Source: an uncultured Elusimicrobia bacterium
GTDB lineage: Bacteria; Elusimicrobiota; Elusimicrobia; UBA1565; UBA9628
DNA length: 64,000 nt
Reading direction: 5' to 3'
Assembly: GCA_903830945.1 (NCBI GenBank)
Contig: CAIKVT010000029.1
Span: 1-64,000 of the forward strand
A program made the translations under genes and the position numbers. Below, piece by piece: positions 55,445 to 63,864 of this stretch (positions are counted from its first letter, which is position 1; the number at the start of each line of letters is the position of its first letter). A model generated the notes under the pieces. That model made no database searches, was not told where the DNA came from, and was given only the letters and a program-made list of their open reading frames with translations.

Positions 55445-56446
55445 TCCCGCTTGCTGAACCTGAAGTCCCCCCTATCTCGAGCTGAAAGAAGAGCTCGACG
55501 AGGCTTATCGCCGGGTGATGCTCTCGGGATGGTACATCCTAGGCGAGGAGGCCGCGGCCTTCGAGCGCGAGTATGCCGGCTACTGTGTAGTCGGACATTG
55601 CGTCGGCGTGGCCAACGGGCTGGAGGCTTTGCGACTAGTGCTGCAGGCCTGGGGCATCGAACCGGGCGACGAGTCGTCGTGCCCGCCAACACCTACATCG
55701 CGACCTGGCTGGCCGTGACGCAGACCGGCGCGAGGCCGGTGCCCGTGGAGCCGGTCGAGTCCACCTACAACATCGACCCTGACCAGATCACGGCAACTTT
55801 GATCTCGCGCACGCGGGCCGTCATCGCGGTGCATCTCTACGGCCAGACCGCTGACATGGATGCCGTCAACACGCTCGCCCGCGAGCGTGGCATCAAGGTC
55901 CTGGAAAACGCCGCCCAGGCCCACGGTGTCAAGTACAGAGGCCGGAAGGCGGGGGCCCTGGCCGACCAGGTCCGGGCGCTGCGCAACTATGGGTCCCGCC
56001 GCAAATACGTCAACGACCTGCCGGGCTGCAACAGCCGTCTCGACGAGCTGCAGGCGGCGTTTTTGCGCGTCAAGCTCCGGCATCTGGATGAATGGAACGT
56101 ACGCCGCTCACGCGCGGCGGCCTGGTACCTGGGATCCCTGCCCCGGCTGATGCCGGAGGCGGCGCTGCCGGCGACCCCGGCATGGCCCGAGCCCTGCTGG
56201 CATCAGTTCGTCGTCCGGGTTATGGACCGGTCGGCCGGCCAGGCGCGCCTGGCCGGGTTGGGAATCGACACCCTCATCCACTATCCGATACCGCCGCATC
56301 TACAGCAGGCTTATGCGGGCCTGAATCTACCGCGCGGCAGTTTCCCTCTGGCGGAAAGGCTCGCCGACGAAGTCCTCAGCCTGCCGATGGGCCCTCACCT
56401 TGATGTCGCGGCCTTGTCCGCGTCATTCGCGAGGCCGTTGGAATAA
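55441..56446 (+). pseudogene. FdtB-like DegT aminotransferase, frameshifted and internally deleted
   Basis: Begins MIPLAEPE, shifts frame between 55466 and 55485 (a C run of 6 where 7 restores the frame), then carries EEAAAFEREYAGYC...VANGLEALRL. It shifts again at ~55674, where GACGAG is followed by TCGTCGTG; one more G would restore the usual VVVPANTYI. The rest reads through to 56446. Between the VLENAAQAHG block and LRNYGSRRKY about 30 residues are absent, including the PLP-lysine motif (usually FYPGKNLG). The enzyme cannot be active. Confidence 0.9.
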
Positions 56447-57005
56447 ACCCGGATAGCGCATGGGAAGGATCATTCTCCAAAACGACAGGAAGAAAGCGCG
56501 TGTATCTTGACCTCGTTCTTTCGCAATCTGCCTTGCCGTATGTAAAAAAATAATCCAGATCATCGGAATGATCGATCTTGGCGCCGAATCGCTGATGGGA
56601 GGCCACGACGCGCTCATTCAAGATGCGGACGCTGAAATGGGACCTTTTAAAACCCAGGGTGTAAAAGGCGAATTCGTAGACTAACAGCGCAGATGCGATA
56701 GCGGCCGAAGATGGTGCGCCTGATACGATCATCTGGCTTCCCCAGCTGAATGAATCGCCTTGGAAGTCATAGAGCCTGACCGTACCAACGGCTTTCCGGT
56801 CGAGCTCAATGATGCAGTAGAATTCAAGGCCAGCAGCCTCGCAATCCTTATAGCGCGCAATCCATGCCGCTTGCATCTCGACATCGTCAGGGACAGGCGA
56901 CACGAAGAGATTCCTGGCCGGGTCCAACCGCAAAGACAAAACGAACGCGACGTCCGAAAGCTACACAAGACGCAAAACGATGTCCTTTCCGACGATTTCG
57001 CTCAT
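56376..57005 (-). pseudogene. GNAT acetyltransferase with in-frame amber codon
   Basis: ATG 57005 overlaps the upstream stop (ATGA), and codon 15 is TAG (56961-56963). The flanks read MSEIVGKDIVLRLV-stop-LSDVAFVLSLRLDP, where homologues continue without interruption (usually Glu there, so GAG to TAG fits). The rest is a full GNAT of the kind found beside amino-sugar genes: WGSQMIVSGAPSS and HFSVRILNERVVASHQRFGA. It may be read through, restarted at a later TTG, or dead. Its end overlaps the aminotransferase remnant by 71 bp. Confidence 0.8.
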
Positions 57006-58330
57006 TCCCGGATAGAGCAGGCTCTGCGTGCAGCCCCGGGTCCATCGACTCGGATCGAATCCCGGTAGCCCCACAGCAGCACGACGAAAAGAAGGACGCA
57101 GGTATCAGTGTAGAACAAGTGCCGGCTCCCATTATACATCAGCAGCGCCACAACCGCATGGTTGGCCGCCGTCATCGCGGCGGTCAACACCGCGATGATG
57201 TCGGGCGGGCGGCGCAACCCCCAGATCCAGCAGGCCGCGAAAATCCCCATCGCCAGACCGTGTCGGAAAGAGAACCCGGCGATAAACTCCTGCGCCCATA
57301 GCCGCACATAATCCATCCCATACTTCCTCAGCAAGGTAAAGACCACTCCGTCGGCCATCGGGACCGACGCAACGAACGTCTGGTCGTCGGCCAACTCGGC
57401 GGCATGGCTCTCGTCTTGGATGATCCGATAGGCATCTTCGTATATCGAAACTATCCGGGAGTCGTGGAAGGTCACGAGATCCTCGTTCATCTCCTCGTGG
57501 AACCGAGCGGGATATTTTTTGGCGTTGATATCCCGGTAGATCTTCTCCAGGAGCGGATAATAGGGCCGGTCGACAAACAGCGCCAAGTCCTCCGGACTGG
57601 AAAAAAACAAGATCGTGGGGAACAGGCAGATCTTGAGCTGATTGCCGGTCACGGAACCGGCGGGATACTTCCCGGCGAACAACGCCCCTGCCGCCTTGCC
57701 CGCCGCCAGGCACGCGACGAACGCCACCGCCAGCAGGGCTAGGCGCCTGCCGTCACGGGACTTGAAATAAAACCACAGCCCAAAAACAGGCACAGCCGCA
57801 TACACAAACAGAAACTGAGCGCGCACCATCGTGTTAAGAACAGCCAGGGCAGCAAAAATTGAAAAATTCTTAAGGGACGGCTCATAGACGCTCTCCACCA
57901 TGAAGCCATAGGTCAGGAGGAATATCCCATAGCCCGACGCCTCCGTCATAATGTAACGCCCGATAAGTCCCCACATGCTGAAATAGATGCTTTTGGACGG
58001 CAGCAGAGGCACGAGCAGAAGAAAATAGGCCGTCAAAAAAGCCCAGGGCACCAGATTGAAGCGCCGCCTGAAGATCAGGCTCAGGTAGAACGCGCAGACC
58101 ACCACAAAAAAGGATTGCAGCACCACGGCGGCTCGCCAGGTGCAGCCGATGCCGCCCAGGAACTCCAGGAACATCGGATACAGCGGCGGACGGAACAGGG
58201 AGCGATGAACATATTGGGAGGTGTCGCCTCCGACTATGAACCGGCCCGTGGCGGAATAAATGAAAGCGGCCGCACCGCCGGCCACCGCCCAGATGATCTC
58301 ACGGCTGGCGCCAAGTCTTTTCATCGACAT
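57002..58330 (-). CDS. GT-C-like membrane protein, second paralogue
   Basis: Start is ATG 58330 (MSMKRLG; the next Met is two codons on), the upstream in-frame part having no RBS. The 442-residue protein has about 11 helices. It shares the loop GDTSQYVHRSLFRPPLYPMFLEF and C-terminal HLFYTDTCVLLFVVLLW with the products at 31113 and 58440. Its stop overlaps the acetyltransferase start. Function inferred only from topology. Confidence 0.75.
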   Translation of the reverse strand: MSMKRLGASREIIWAVAGGAAAFIYSATGRFIVGGDTSQYVHRSLFRPPLYPMFLEFLGGIGCTWRAAVVLQSFFVVVCAFYLSLIFRRRFNLVPWAFLTAYFLLLVPLLPSKSIYFSMWGLIGRYIMTEASGYGIFLLTYGFMVESVYEPSLKNFSIFAALAVLNTMVRAQFLFVYAAVPVFGLWFYFKSRDGRRLALLAVAFVACLAAGKAAGALFAGKYPAGSVTGNQLKICLFPTILFFSSPEDLALFVDRPYYPLLEKIYRDINAKKYPARFHEEMNEDLVTFHDSRIVSIYEDAYRIIQDESHAAELADDQTFVASVPMADGVVFTLLRKYGMDYVRLWAQEFIAGFSFRHGLAMGIFAACWIWGLRRPPDIIAVLTAAMTAANHAVVALLMYNGSRHLFYTDTCVLLFVVLLWGYRDSIRVDGPGAARRACSIRE

Positions 58331-58439
58331 GCTGCCTGCCTTGCGCCGCAATGTCCACAAGGATCGAGTCGCATACCGTCACATTATATATCATCTTCCA
58401 AAGCGTGCCGAAGATACTGTCAGGAGGCGTCCATTGCCG
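58331..58439 (+). promoter_or_regulatory. Divergent promoter between two GT-C-like paralogues
   Basis: Minus-strand TATAAT at 58383-58388 and plus-strand TATCAT at 58389-58394 abut each other, so the two genes have back-to-back -10 boxes. AGGAGG (58421-58426) serves as RBS for the right gene, so that mRNA has a leader. Confidence 0.55.
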
Positions 58440-59746
58440 ATGCTAAAATCCGAAAAGTCGTACCGTCTAATCTTAGGAGCGACGCTCGCGGCGATTTTCC
58501 TTTTCTTCAGCAGAAAAGGCCCGATCATGCGCGGCGACTCAGGTGATTATCTGCATTACAGTTACTTCCATGCCCCGCTCTATTCCCTGATCTTGATGTC
58601 CTTCAACGCCGTCGCAGGCTGGGTCGGCCTTTACGCCGTTTCAGTCCTGCAGATCGGCTGCATCCTGGCTGCAAGCCTGCATTTTTGCCTGTTCTTAAGG
58701 CGCGACCACGGCCTCAACCGCTTCCTGAGCGCAGCGGCACTCGCCGCCCTGATCAGCCCCTTGTGGTCCTACTGCGAGAATTACCTGCTCGCCGATTCCT
58801 TCGCCTATGTTTTTTTCCTAATGTTCATGTCACACCTGGGCCGCTGGCTCAGCCGCCCGGAGCGGAAAGAATACATCCCCGCAGGCCTCTATCTGATCCT
58901 GGCTCGGCTGATTAGGTCGGACATGATCTTCCTCTGCCTGCCCTACGCCGCGGCCGGGCTTTATGTTTATTGCCGATCCCGCGACCGGGCCGTACTGAAG
59001 AAGGCGGCAGCCGTCCTGGCGGCGGCGTTCTTGGCCGCGGATCTCTTGACCCGAACCTGCAATCTCATATTCACGGGGCATTTCAGCCAGGAGACGCTGC
59101 TGGGCTTCAGCCAGCTCAGCAACGCGGTCTATGTGTCGGATGTCGACGACGCGCGGCTCTACAAGGACACCCCGTATTACGACATGATGCGGCGGACGCT
59201 CGCAGAGGCGGACCGGCAGAAATGGCTGAGCAAATACAAATTCGAGCTGAATGAAACGCTCGCGGTCCACAGCGACAGGGTCGTCGGGTTCATATCGGGC
59301 CTCGTCATGACGGAAGGGGTCTATTTAGCGGACGGGATTCACGACCCCCATCCATGGCTAAGCGCACGTAGCTATCTAGCGACCGCAAACCGATCCTGCC
59401 TGGCGGCCAGCTGGCCCTTGCTTCGGGCGAATGGTCGTCATTTCGCGAGGCTGGTCTTATCGCGCGTATGGAAGGGCATGAGCTTCTATGAAGGGGTGAT
59501 CACGCTGCTCCTGGGAGCGCTGCCTTTCCTGCTCATCGCCGGCCGATGACCGTGCTCCTGGCCCTGTTCGCGCTCTGTCATCTCTCGCACACCTTCCTGG
59601 TCGCGGCCCTCACGGTCATGCTTGGGCGCTATACGTTTTATACATACAACCTGATGCTCCTGGCGCCGCTGCTGCTCCTCCAGCGGGCCTTGTCCCTGCG
59701 TTCCCGCATGGCTGGGGAGCGACCCTGGGGCACGGGCCGCAACTGA
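58440..59746 (+). pseudogene. GT-C-like membrane protein, third paralogue, frameshifted near its 3' end
   Basis: ATG 58440 opens a frame (MLKSEKSYRLILG) that holds GDSGDYLHYSYFHAPLYSLIL and stops at 59549 after PFLLIAGR. A second frame starts at 59546 and encodes VMLGRYTFYTYNLMLLAPLLLLQ, which matches the C-terminal end of the intact paralogue at 31113 (PRYTFYTDELEAAALLIW). The two halves are one gene with a 1- or 2-nt shift around 59545-59550. Sequencing error, recent mutation or programmed shift are all possible. Confidence 0.75.
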
Positions 59747-59763
59747 AGCGAGGGCGGGCCTCT

Positions 59764-60219
59764 TCAGCAGTCGGCCCGGTCTTGGCCGTTAGCGTCAGCG
59801 CCCGCGCGCCAGGGCGCGATCCGCCTCCGGAGCGCGTTCGCCGCGGCATAGGCCAAGGCCGTCAAAGGCGAAAGGAAGACCATAGCGAAATTGAAGAGCC
59901 TCCAATTCCATCGGTCCATGAGGCTGATCCCGCCGCTCCTTCTTGCCACGGCCGCCACCACGCCCGCCACCGAGTCCCCGGGCACCATCTCCGGCCAGGA
60001 CCAGGACGCGTCGCCTCGCACGAACAGCCGGCATACGCCATGACTCTCGGTCTTGAAGACCAGCCGATGGCAGATCAGGATGGCCGTGGCGCGATAAACC
60101 ACCAGGCTGCCCAGGCGCAGCTCCCTTGCCGGGCAGGCGCGCAGGATGATCTTGTCTCCCGAACGCAGAAACGGCGCCATGCTCCAGCCGCTGGTCTCGT
60201 GCAGGGCCAGTTCTTTCAT
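59764..60219 (-). CDS. S26/S24-like signal peptidase
   Basis: The 151-residue protein has the serine box SGWSMAPFLRSGDKI (Ser in G-x-S-M-x-P), a following VVYR strand and ICHRLV where bacterial type I signal peptidase has its Lys; His in this place is the archaeal/ER Ser-His type. A C-terminal helix may anchor it. Its ATG overlaps the previous small frame's stop (ATGA). Precursor substrates are not known. Confidence 0.82.
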   Translation of the reverse strand: MKELALHETSGWSMAPFLRSGDKIILRACPARELRLGSLVVYRATAILICHRLVFKTESHGVCRLFVRGDASWSWPEMVPGDSVAGVVAAVARRSGGISLMDRWNWRLFNFAMVFLSPLTALAYAAANALRRRIAPWRAGADANGQDRADC

Positions 60220-60422
60220 GATGCAGGCCCGCGCCCGGCTTGGCGCGGCAGAACCATCACAGGATCATCGCACCCGCGCGCGCGATGCGCGCAGATGTCG
60301 GTCTGCGCTATGATGTCCTTGAGCTTATCATCCAGATGTCCGGCGCCGATAGGATAATGATACCCCCATTCAACCGGCCAGTGCAACCCTTGAATGACAG
60401 GCTTCCGCTGAGGTCTGTCCAT
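60216..60422 (-). CDS. Small hypothetical frame ahead of signal peptidase
   Basis: A 68-residue frame starts MDRPQRKPVIQGLHW and ends ATGA-coupled with the signal peptidase. Composition (WPVEWGYHYPIGAGHLDD) looks protein-like, and the frame stays open 5' of the ATG to a TGA in the 60.46-60.48 kb region. It could be a short protein or a remnant. No family recognised. Confidence 0.35.
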   Translation of the reverse strand: MDRPQRKPVIQGLHWPVEWGYHYPIGAGHLDDKLKDIIAQTDICAHRARGCDDPVMVLPRQAGRGPAS

Positions 60423-60477
60423 CCAGGCATTGCCCAGGAGGTCTATTGGGCCAAAGTTTCGTTCTCTTCAATCTTGT

Positions 60478-60483
60478 ATAATA
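60478..60483 (+). promoter_or_regulatory. -10 box for the HD-GYP-like gene
   Basis: Perfect TATAAT immediately after TTG; start codons at 60508 (GTG) or 60523 (ATG) lie 24 or 39 nt downstream. No clear -35. Confidence 0.4.
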
Positions 60484-60522
60484 GGTTGTCCGGGGTGATA
60501 CTTCTCCGTGACTGTCGCATTT

Positions 60523-61731
60523 ATGGACTTTATACAATCATCCCAGAGCGGGAAGGATAGTTCTCCTGAGGAAAGGGAATCCGCGACCGTGCCCCCTGCA
60601 GCAGCAGCGAAGGCTTCAGCCCCATCCCCGAAATGGCCGCTCCGCTTTTCCTCGCATTATCAGGAGCTGCTCGGCCGGACCGAAGACTCCCCTTTGCCGA
60701 CAGAGCCGCGCCCAGCCGGACCCAAGCCTCAAGCCCCGCCTCCCGTCGCGCCGCCGCCGCGCCAGAAACCACCCGCCCGCGCTTCCGAGGCACCGCCAGC
60801 ACGGCCGACCGCGACGCCGCAGGCTGATACGCTTTACAGCAACCTACTCAAATACTGCTGCGACCTCGCCGCGGCCGGGGTCACCGGCGCACCCATCTCG
60901 GCTGAAAGCCTGAAAACCTGCTCCAAAGCCCTCGTCGCGGGCATCAAAGCGGATCCCTCTCGGCTCCTGTCTCTTTCGCTCGACAACCAACTCCCGGGCG
61001 TGTTCCATCACACCGCGAACGTGGCCATAATCAGCCTCTACCTCGTCACCGAAATGGATGTATCGGAGTCCGCCTTGGAGCTGCTCTGCTATATCTCCAT
61101 GATCCACGATATCGGCATGTACGACATCGCTGCGGCGCACATCGATGAGCTGACCCAGGCGCCGCGCACGCACCGCGTCAATGAGATCCAGGAATGGCAG
61201 CGGCGCCTCAAAGCCACGCTGGACATCGTCAGGAGAATTTTCAGCTCCGACCCAGCCTTGATGATGCAGATCGTCAAGTGCGTCAATGGCATCCATGACA
61301 AGAGAATCTCATCCCATAACGAAGCCATGCCTATAGCGTGCTGGATCGTACGTCTGGCTGAAATCTATGAAGCCCTGACCCATCAGCGGCCTTGGCGGGA
61401 GGCTCTACTGCCGAACATCGCGCTCACCCGGATCATCCAGCAGAAAGGACAACTCCTGGGCTCCCAGCTGATCGAACTGGCCATCACCCGCCTCACCATG
61501 TTCCCACCGGGCAGCTACATGGAACTTTCCACGGAAGAAACGGCCCAGGTCGTCTCATTAAACCAAGGGTCTTTGTCGCGGCCCCTGGTGCAGATCATCA
61601 ATCTCGCGGCGTATCCGCCCGTCGGCGAGCATCTCGTCGATCTCCTAAAAAATCCGACCATCCACATCAATCGCCAGATCCTTAAACCCTCGGTCGCGCA
61701 CTCCCGCGCTATGGATAAGAATAATGGCTAA
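60523..61731 (+). CDS. HD-GYP-like metal-dependent phosphohydrolase without the GYP motif
   Basis: Start ATG 60523 (GTG 60508 possible). A ~90-residue proline-rich, probably disordered N-terminus precedes an HD domain: FHHTANVAIISLYL, MIHDIGMYD (HD) and INGIHDKRISSHNEAMPIACWIVRLAEIYEAL (the second part of HD-GYP). The place of the HHERxDGxGYP motif reads NGIHDKRISS, so GYP is absent. Cyclic-di-GMP hydrolysis is thus uncertain. Its stop overlaps the ATG of a truncated response regulator, an expected partner arrangement. Confidence 0.8.
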   Translation: MDFIQSSQSGKDSSPEERESATVPPAAAAKASAPSPKWPLRFSSHYQELLGRTEDSPLPTEPRPAGPKPQAPPPVAPPPRQKPPARASEAPPARPTATPQADTLYSNLLKYCCDLAAAGVTGAPISAESLKTCSKALVAGIKADPSRLLSLSLDNQLPGVFHHTANVAIISLYLVTEMDVSESALELLCYISMIHDIGMYDIAAAHIDELTQAPRTHRVNEIQEWQRRLKATLDIVRRIFSSDPALMMQIVKCVNGIHDKRISSHNEAMPIACWIVRLAEIYEALTHQRPWREALLPNIALTRIIQQKGQLLGSQLIELAITRLTMFPPGSYMELSTEETAQVVSLNQGSLSRPLVQIINLAAYPPVGEHLVDLLKNPTIHINRQILKPSVAHSRAMDKNNG

Positions 61732-61810
61732 GGTCATGATCGTGGATGACGACGACGCATTCGCCGTGTCAGTGCTTATATTGACAATCGCAGCGCTTTG
61801 CGCCCGATAA
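61724..61810 (+). pseudogene. N-terminal fragment of a response regulator receiver domain
   Basis: ATG 61724 overlaps the HD-GYP stop and reads MAKVMIVDDDDAFAVSVLI..., an unmistakable receiver start with the acidic pocket VDDDD. Similarity ends about 15 codons in; the frame runs on without family match to a stop at 61808-61810, entering sequence antisense to the papain-like fragment. The remaining ~100 residues, including the phospho-Asp, are gone. Confidence 0.75.
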
Positions 61811-62341
61811 AGGAAGGGCGTCTGTCCAGGCGGTCTGGGACGGCCACGTGACATAACCCGCCTGGTTATACGGCACGTCCTGCCATGTGCCGTTGCCGTG
61901 CTCAACGATCATCTGCATTATCCATGAGGGCATGCTCCCGCCGTCATCGCCGCCATTGACAAGGTTATAACAGAGCGCCGGGCTCATCACGCGTTCGGGA
62001 TGGACATTATAATCAGACGTGCCCCATCCATGCTCCTTGGATTCCTGGTAGGCTTTGTAATAGTAGCAGGTGGACCATGCGGCGCAACTGCCCTGTGCGC
62101 CCTGGTTGCCCACCTTGGGAAGGTATTTCACATTGCTGACAACGTACGGCAGACCGCCTCTGAGTCCGGCCCAAGCCGCGCTTCGCACAAAAGCCGTCTT
62201 ATTCGGCCTGATGATCTTTAACTGGAGGACCTTGTCTTGCAGGTAGGCTTGCTGTTCAGTGGTGAGTGGACGAATTCCGTTCTTGAACGGAAACAGCTGC
62301 AGGTCGGCAAGCGCAGTCGCCGCAAACAGGAACACCGGCAA
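61769..62341 (-). pseudogene. Papain-like (C1) peptidase, 3'-truncated
   Basis: The frame covers a signal-peptide-like start (TTG at 62341; the codon before Lys-Ile-Arg upstream is TAG where ATG might be expected), then a C1-type active-site Cys in GNQGAQGSCAAWSTCYYY (Gln oxyanion and Cys present). The sequence ends after WTDALPL-, so the active-site His and Asn regions are missing. The last ~15 residues have no family resemblance and lie over the response-regulator fragment. Confidence 0.8.
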
Positions 62342-62498
62342 GAAGAACGCTATCGTCCATCTGATCTTCTAATCCATGGATCGCGCGGCCACAAGCGGAT
62401 ATTGATAGAAGTATAGACCCAAAACGGGTTTCGTGCCATAGCGAAATCGGTCTTAATGCTTCGTTCTGCTCGCATGGTTTTTTGCTCGCGCATAAGAA
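62342..62498. other. Short non-coding interval
   Basis: 157 bp between the peptidase fragment and the next gene; no promoter consensus, hairpin or frame worth annotating was seen. Confidence 0.4.
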
Positions 62499-62535
62499 CT
62501 ACCAGGCGCGCTGTCCCTGAAGCTCTGATAACGCT

Positions 62536-62930
62536 TCAACGACCCAGGGGCTGGGGTTGGACGGGGCCCTGCGCGCCGGACTTGCACATACGGTAATAGT
62601 CGTCGTAGCTCTGTTTGGCCTGCTGCTGTGAGAGCTGGTCAGAAGCAGGAAGCCGATGAGCAGGCAGCAGGCCAGCGTCTGGATCGCCGCCGCCTGGGCC
62701 AGGCGCATGTAGGGGAAGAGCTCGTGGCGGACCACATGGAAGAGCACCCGGGCCCCCGACATCTTGTAAAGAACGGCGAACAGGATGTACCAGCGCTCCG
62801 GCTCCTCTCCCGACGCCGGCGGGAGCATGCCCAGCGCCGGGAACCCGCGCTTCGTCACCCACCAGAACAGGACGAAGATCATGACCAAGGTCTTGACGCG
62901 CCACAAATGACGGCCCAAGTTCTTCAGCAT
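62536..62930 (-). pseudogene. Small membrane protein, frameshifted
   Basis: The first frame (MLKNLGRHLWRVKTLVMIF...) has hydrophobic helices near residues 15-25, 45-55 and 80-96 (CLLIGFLLL). From about 62640 the protein-like frame is the +1 one (QLSQQQAKQSYDDYYRMCKS...GPVQPQP), stopping at 62536, whereas the original frame turns into Ser/Arg-rich noise and ends at 62499. One indel explains this. No family recognised. AGGAGGT precedes the start; it follows the nucleotidyltransferase gene by 16 nt. Confidence 0.55.
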
Positions 62931-62946
62931 TCGACCTCCTGCATGT

Positions 62947-63858
62947 TCACTTCCTTGAATAGCGACGAATTAGAACATGGGCTCCGACGCGTGCCCCCAA
63001 CTTCCAGAATAACCCGCGCAGCAGTCCCGCCTGCCGCCGCAGCAGCGACAGGGGCGAGGCGCTCCCGTATCTCAGCATCAACTCCTCCCGGCCCGGGAAG
63101 AACGCGCGCCGCGCCAAGCCGGGGTTCACCAGCAGCGGCAGCAGGTACTCCAGCGCCAGGTTGGGACGCGGGCCGCAACCACGCCGGAAAATACTGTAAG
63201 CGAGCCTCCCCATCCCGCTGGGCGAAAGGCGCCCAAAGACCCACTCCGGTATGTTCACGCCGGCGCCGAAAAGCTCAAGCATCACAGCCGAGGCCATGGC
63301 TTGCAAGCGCAGCGACTGCACGTGGGAGCAGAACTTCTCCCAACTCAAATCCCGGCACCGGAATATCATCGGCAGGTCGCGGCGCGCCCTTTCGTCCAGG
63401 CAGCCGCGGGAGAACAGCGAATGCGCCATGCAGTGGACTGCCATAGCCTCCGGCGTCAGCGCCAAGACTTGGGAACTGCCGCAAGACACCGGAGCCCCCT
63501 CTTGCCAGATGAGGTCCTCATCCCCATGCCAAAGCCCTTCATGCAGGTCCACATAGGAGTCAAAGGCCAAGCCGGCCGGGGAAGCTTTGGCATAGTCCCG
63601 CGTCGCTGCACGCGAATATCCCAGACCAAAAAGCACTCGCTCCGCTTCCGCGCGGCTGCCGCCCCGCACCAGGATGTCGATATCGGCCATTTTGCGCTTG
63701 CCCATGCCGACCATCCCGCGCAGGAGCATGGCCGTGCCTTTGAGGAAGATGACCAGGACCCCGGCCTGGGCAAAGGCAGCCCCCAGCGATTCAGCCTCGT
63801 TGAGGAGGAATGTGTTCCTGGCCAGGATCAGGCCGGCCGGATCGCTCCGCTCTTGCAT
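62947..63858 (-). CDS. Uncharacterised nucleotidyltransferase-fold protein (PF14907-like)
   Basis: The 303-residue protein has the nucleotidyltransferase pattern VLVIFLKGTAMLLRG...KRKMADIDILV (the G-x-(K/S)...D-x-D core). PF14907 proteins occur beside ABC transporters and signal peptidases, including in lasso-peptide-type loci. Its substrate is unknown. It begins 6 nt after the ABC ATPase stop. Confidence 0.82.
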   Translation of the reverse strand: MQERSDPAGLILARNTFLLNEAESLGAAFAQAGVLVIFLKGTAMLLRGMVGMGKRKMADIDILVRGGSRAEAERVLFGLGYSRAATRDYAKASPAGLAFDSYVDLHEGLWHGDEDLIWQEGAPVSCGSSQVLALTPEAMAVHCMAHSLFSRGCLDERARRDLPMIFRCRDLSWEKFCSHVQSLRLQAMASAVMLELFGAGVNIPEWVFGRLSPSGMGRLAYSIFRRGCGPRPNLALEYLLPLLVNPGLARRAFFPGREELMLRYGSASPLSLLRRQAGLLRGLFWKLGARVGAHVLIRRYSRK

Positions 63859-63864
63859 CGAAGC

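Noticed and set aside
56961-56963. Amber codon recoding as a genome-wide genetic code
   Set aside because: Other genes end in TAG here (for example the 63865 stop), and this is a single case in a damaged region.
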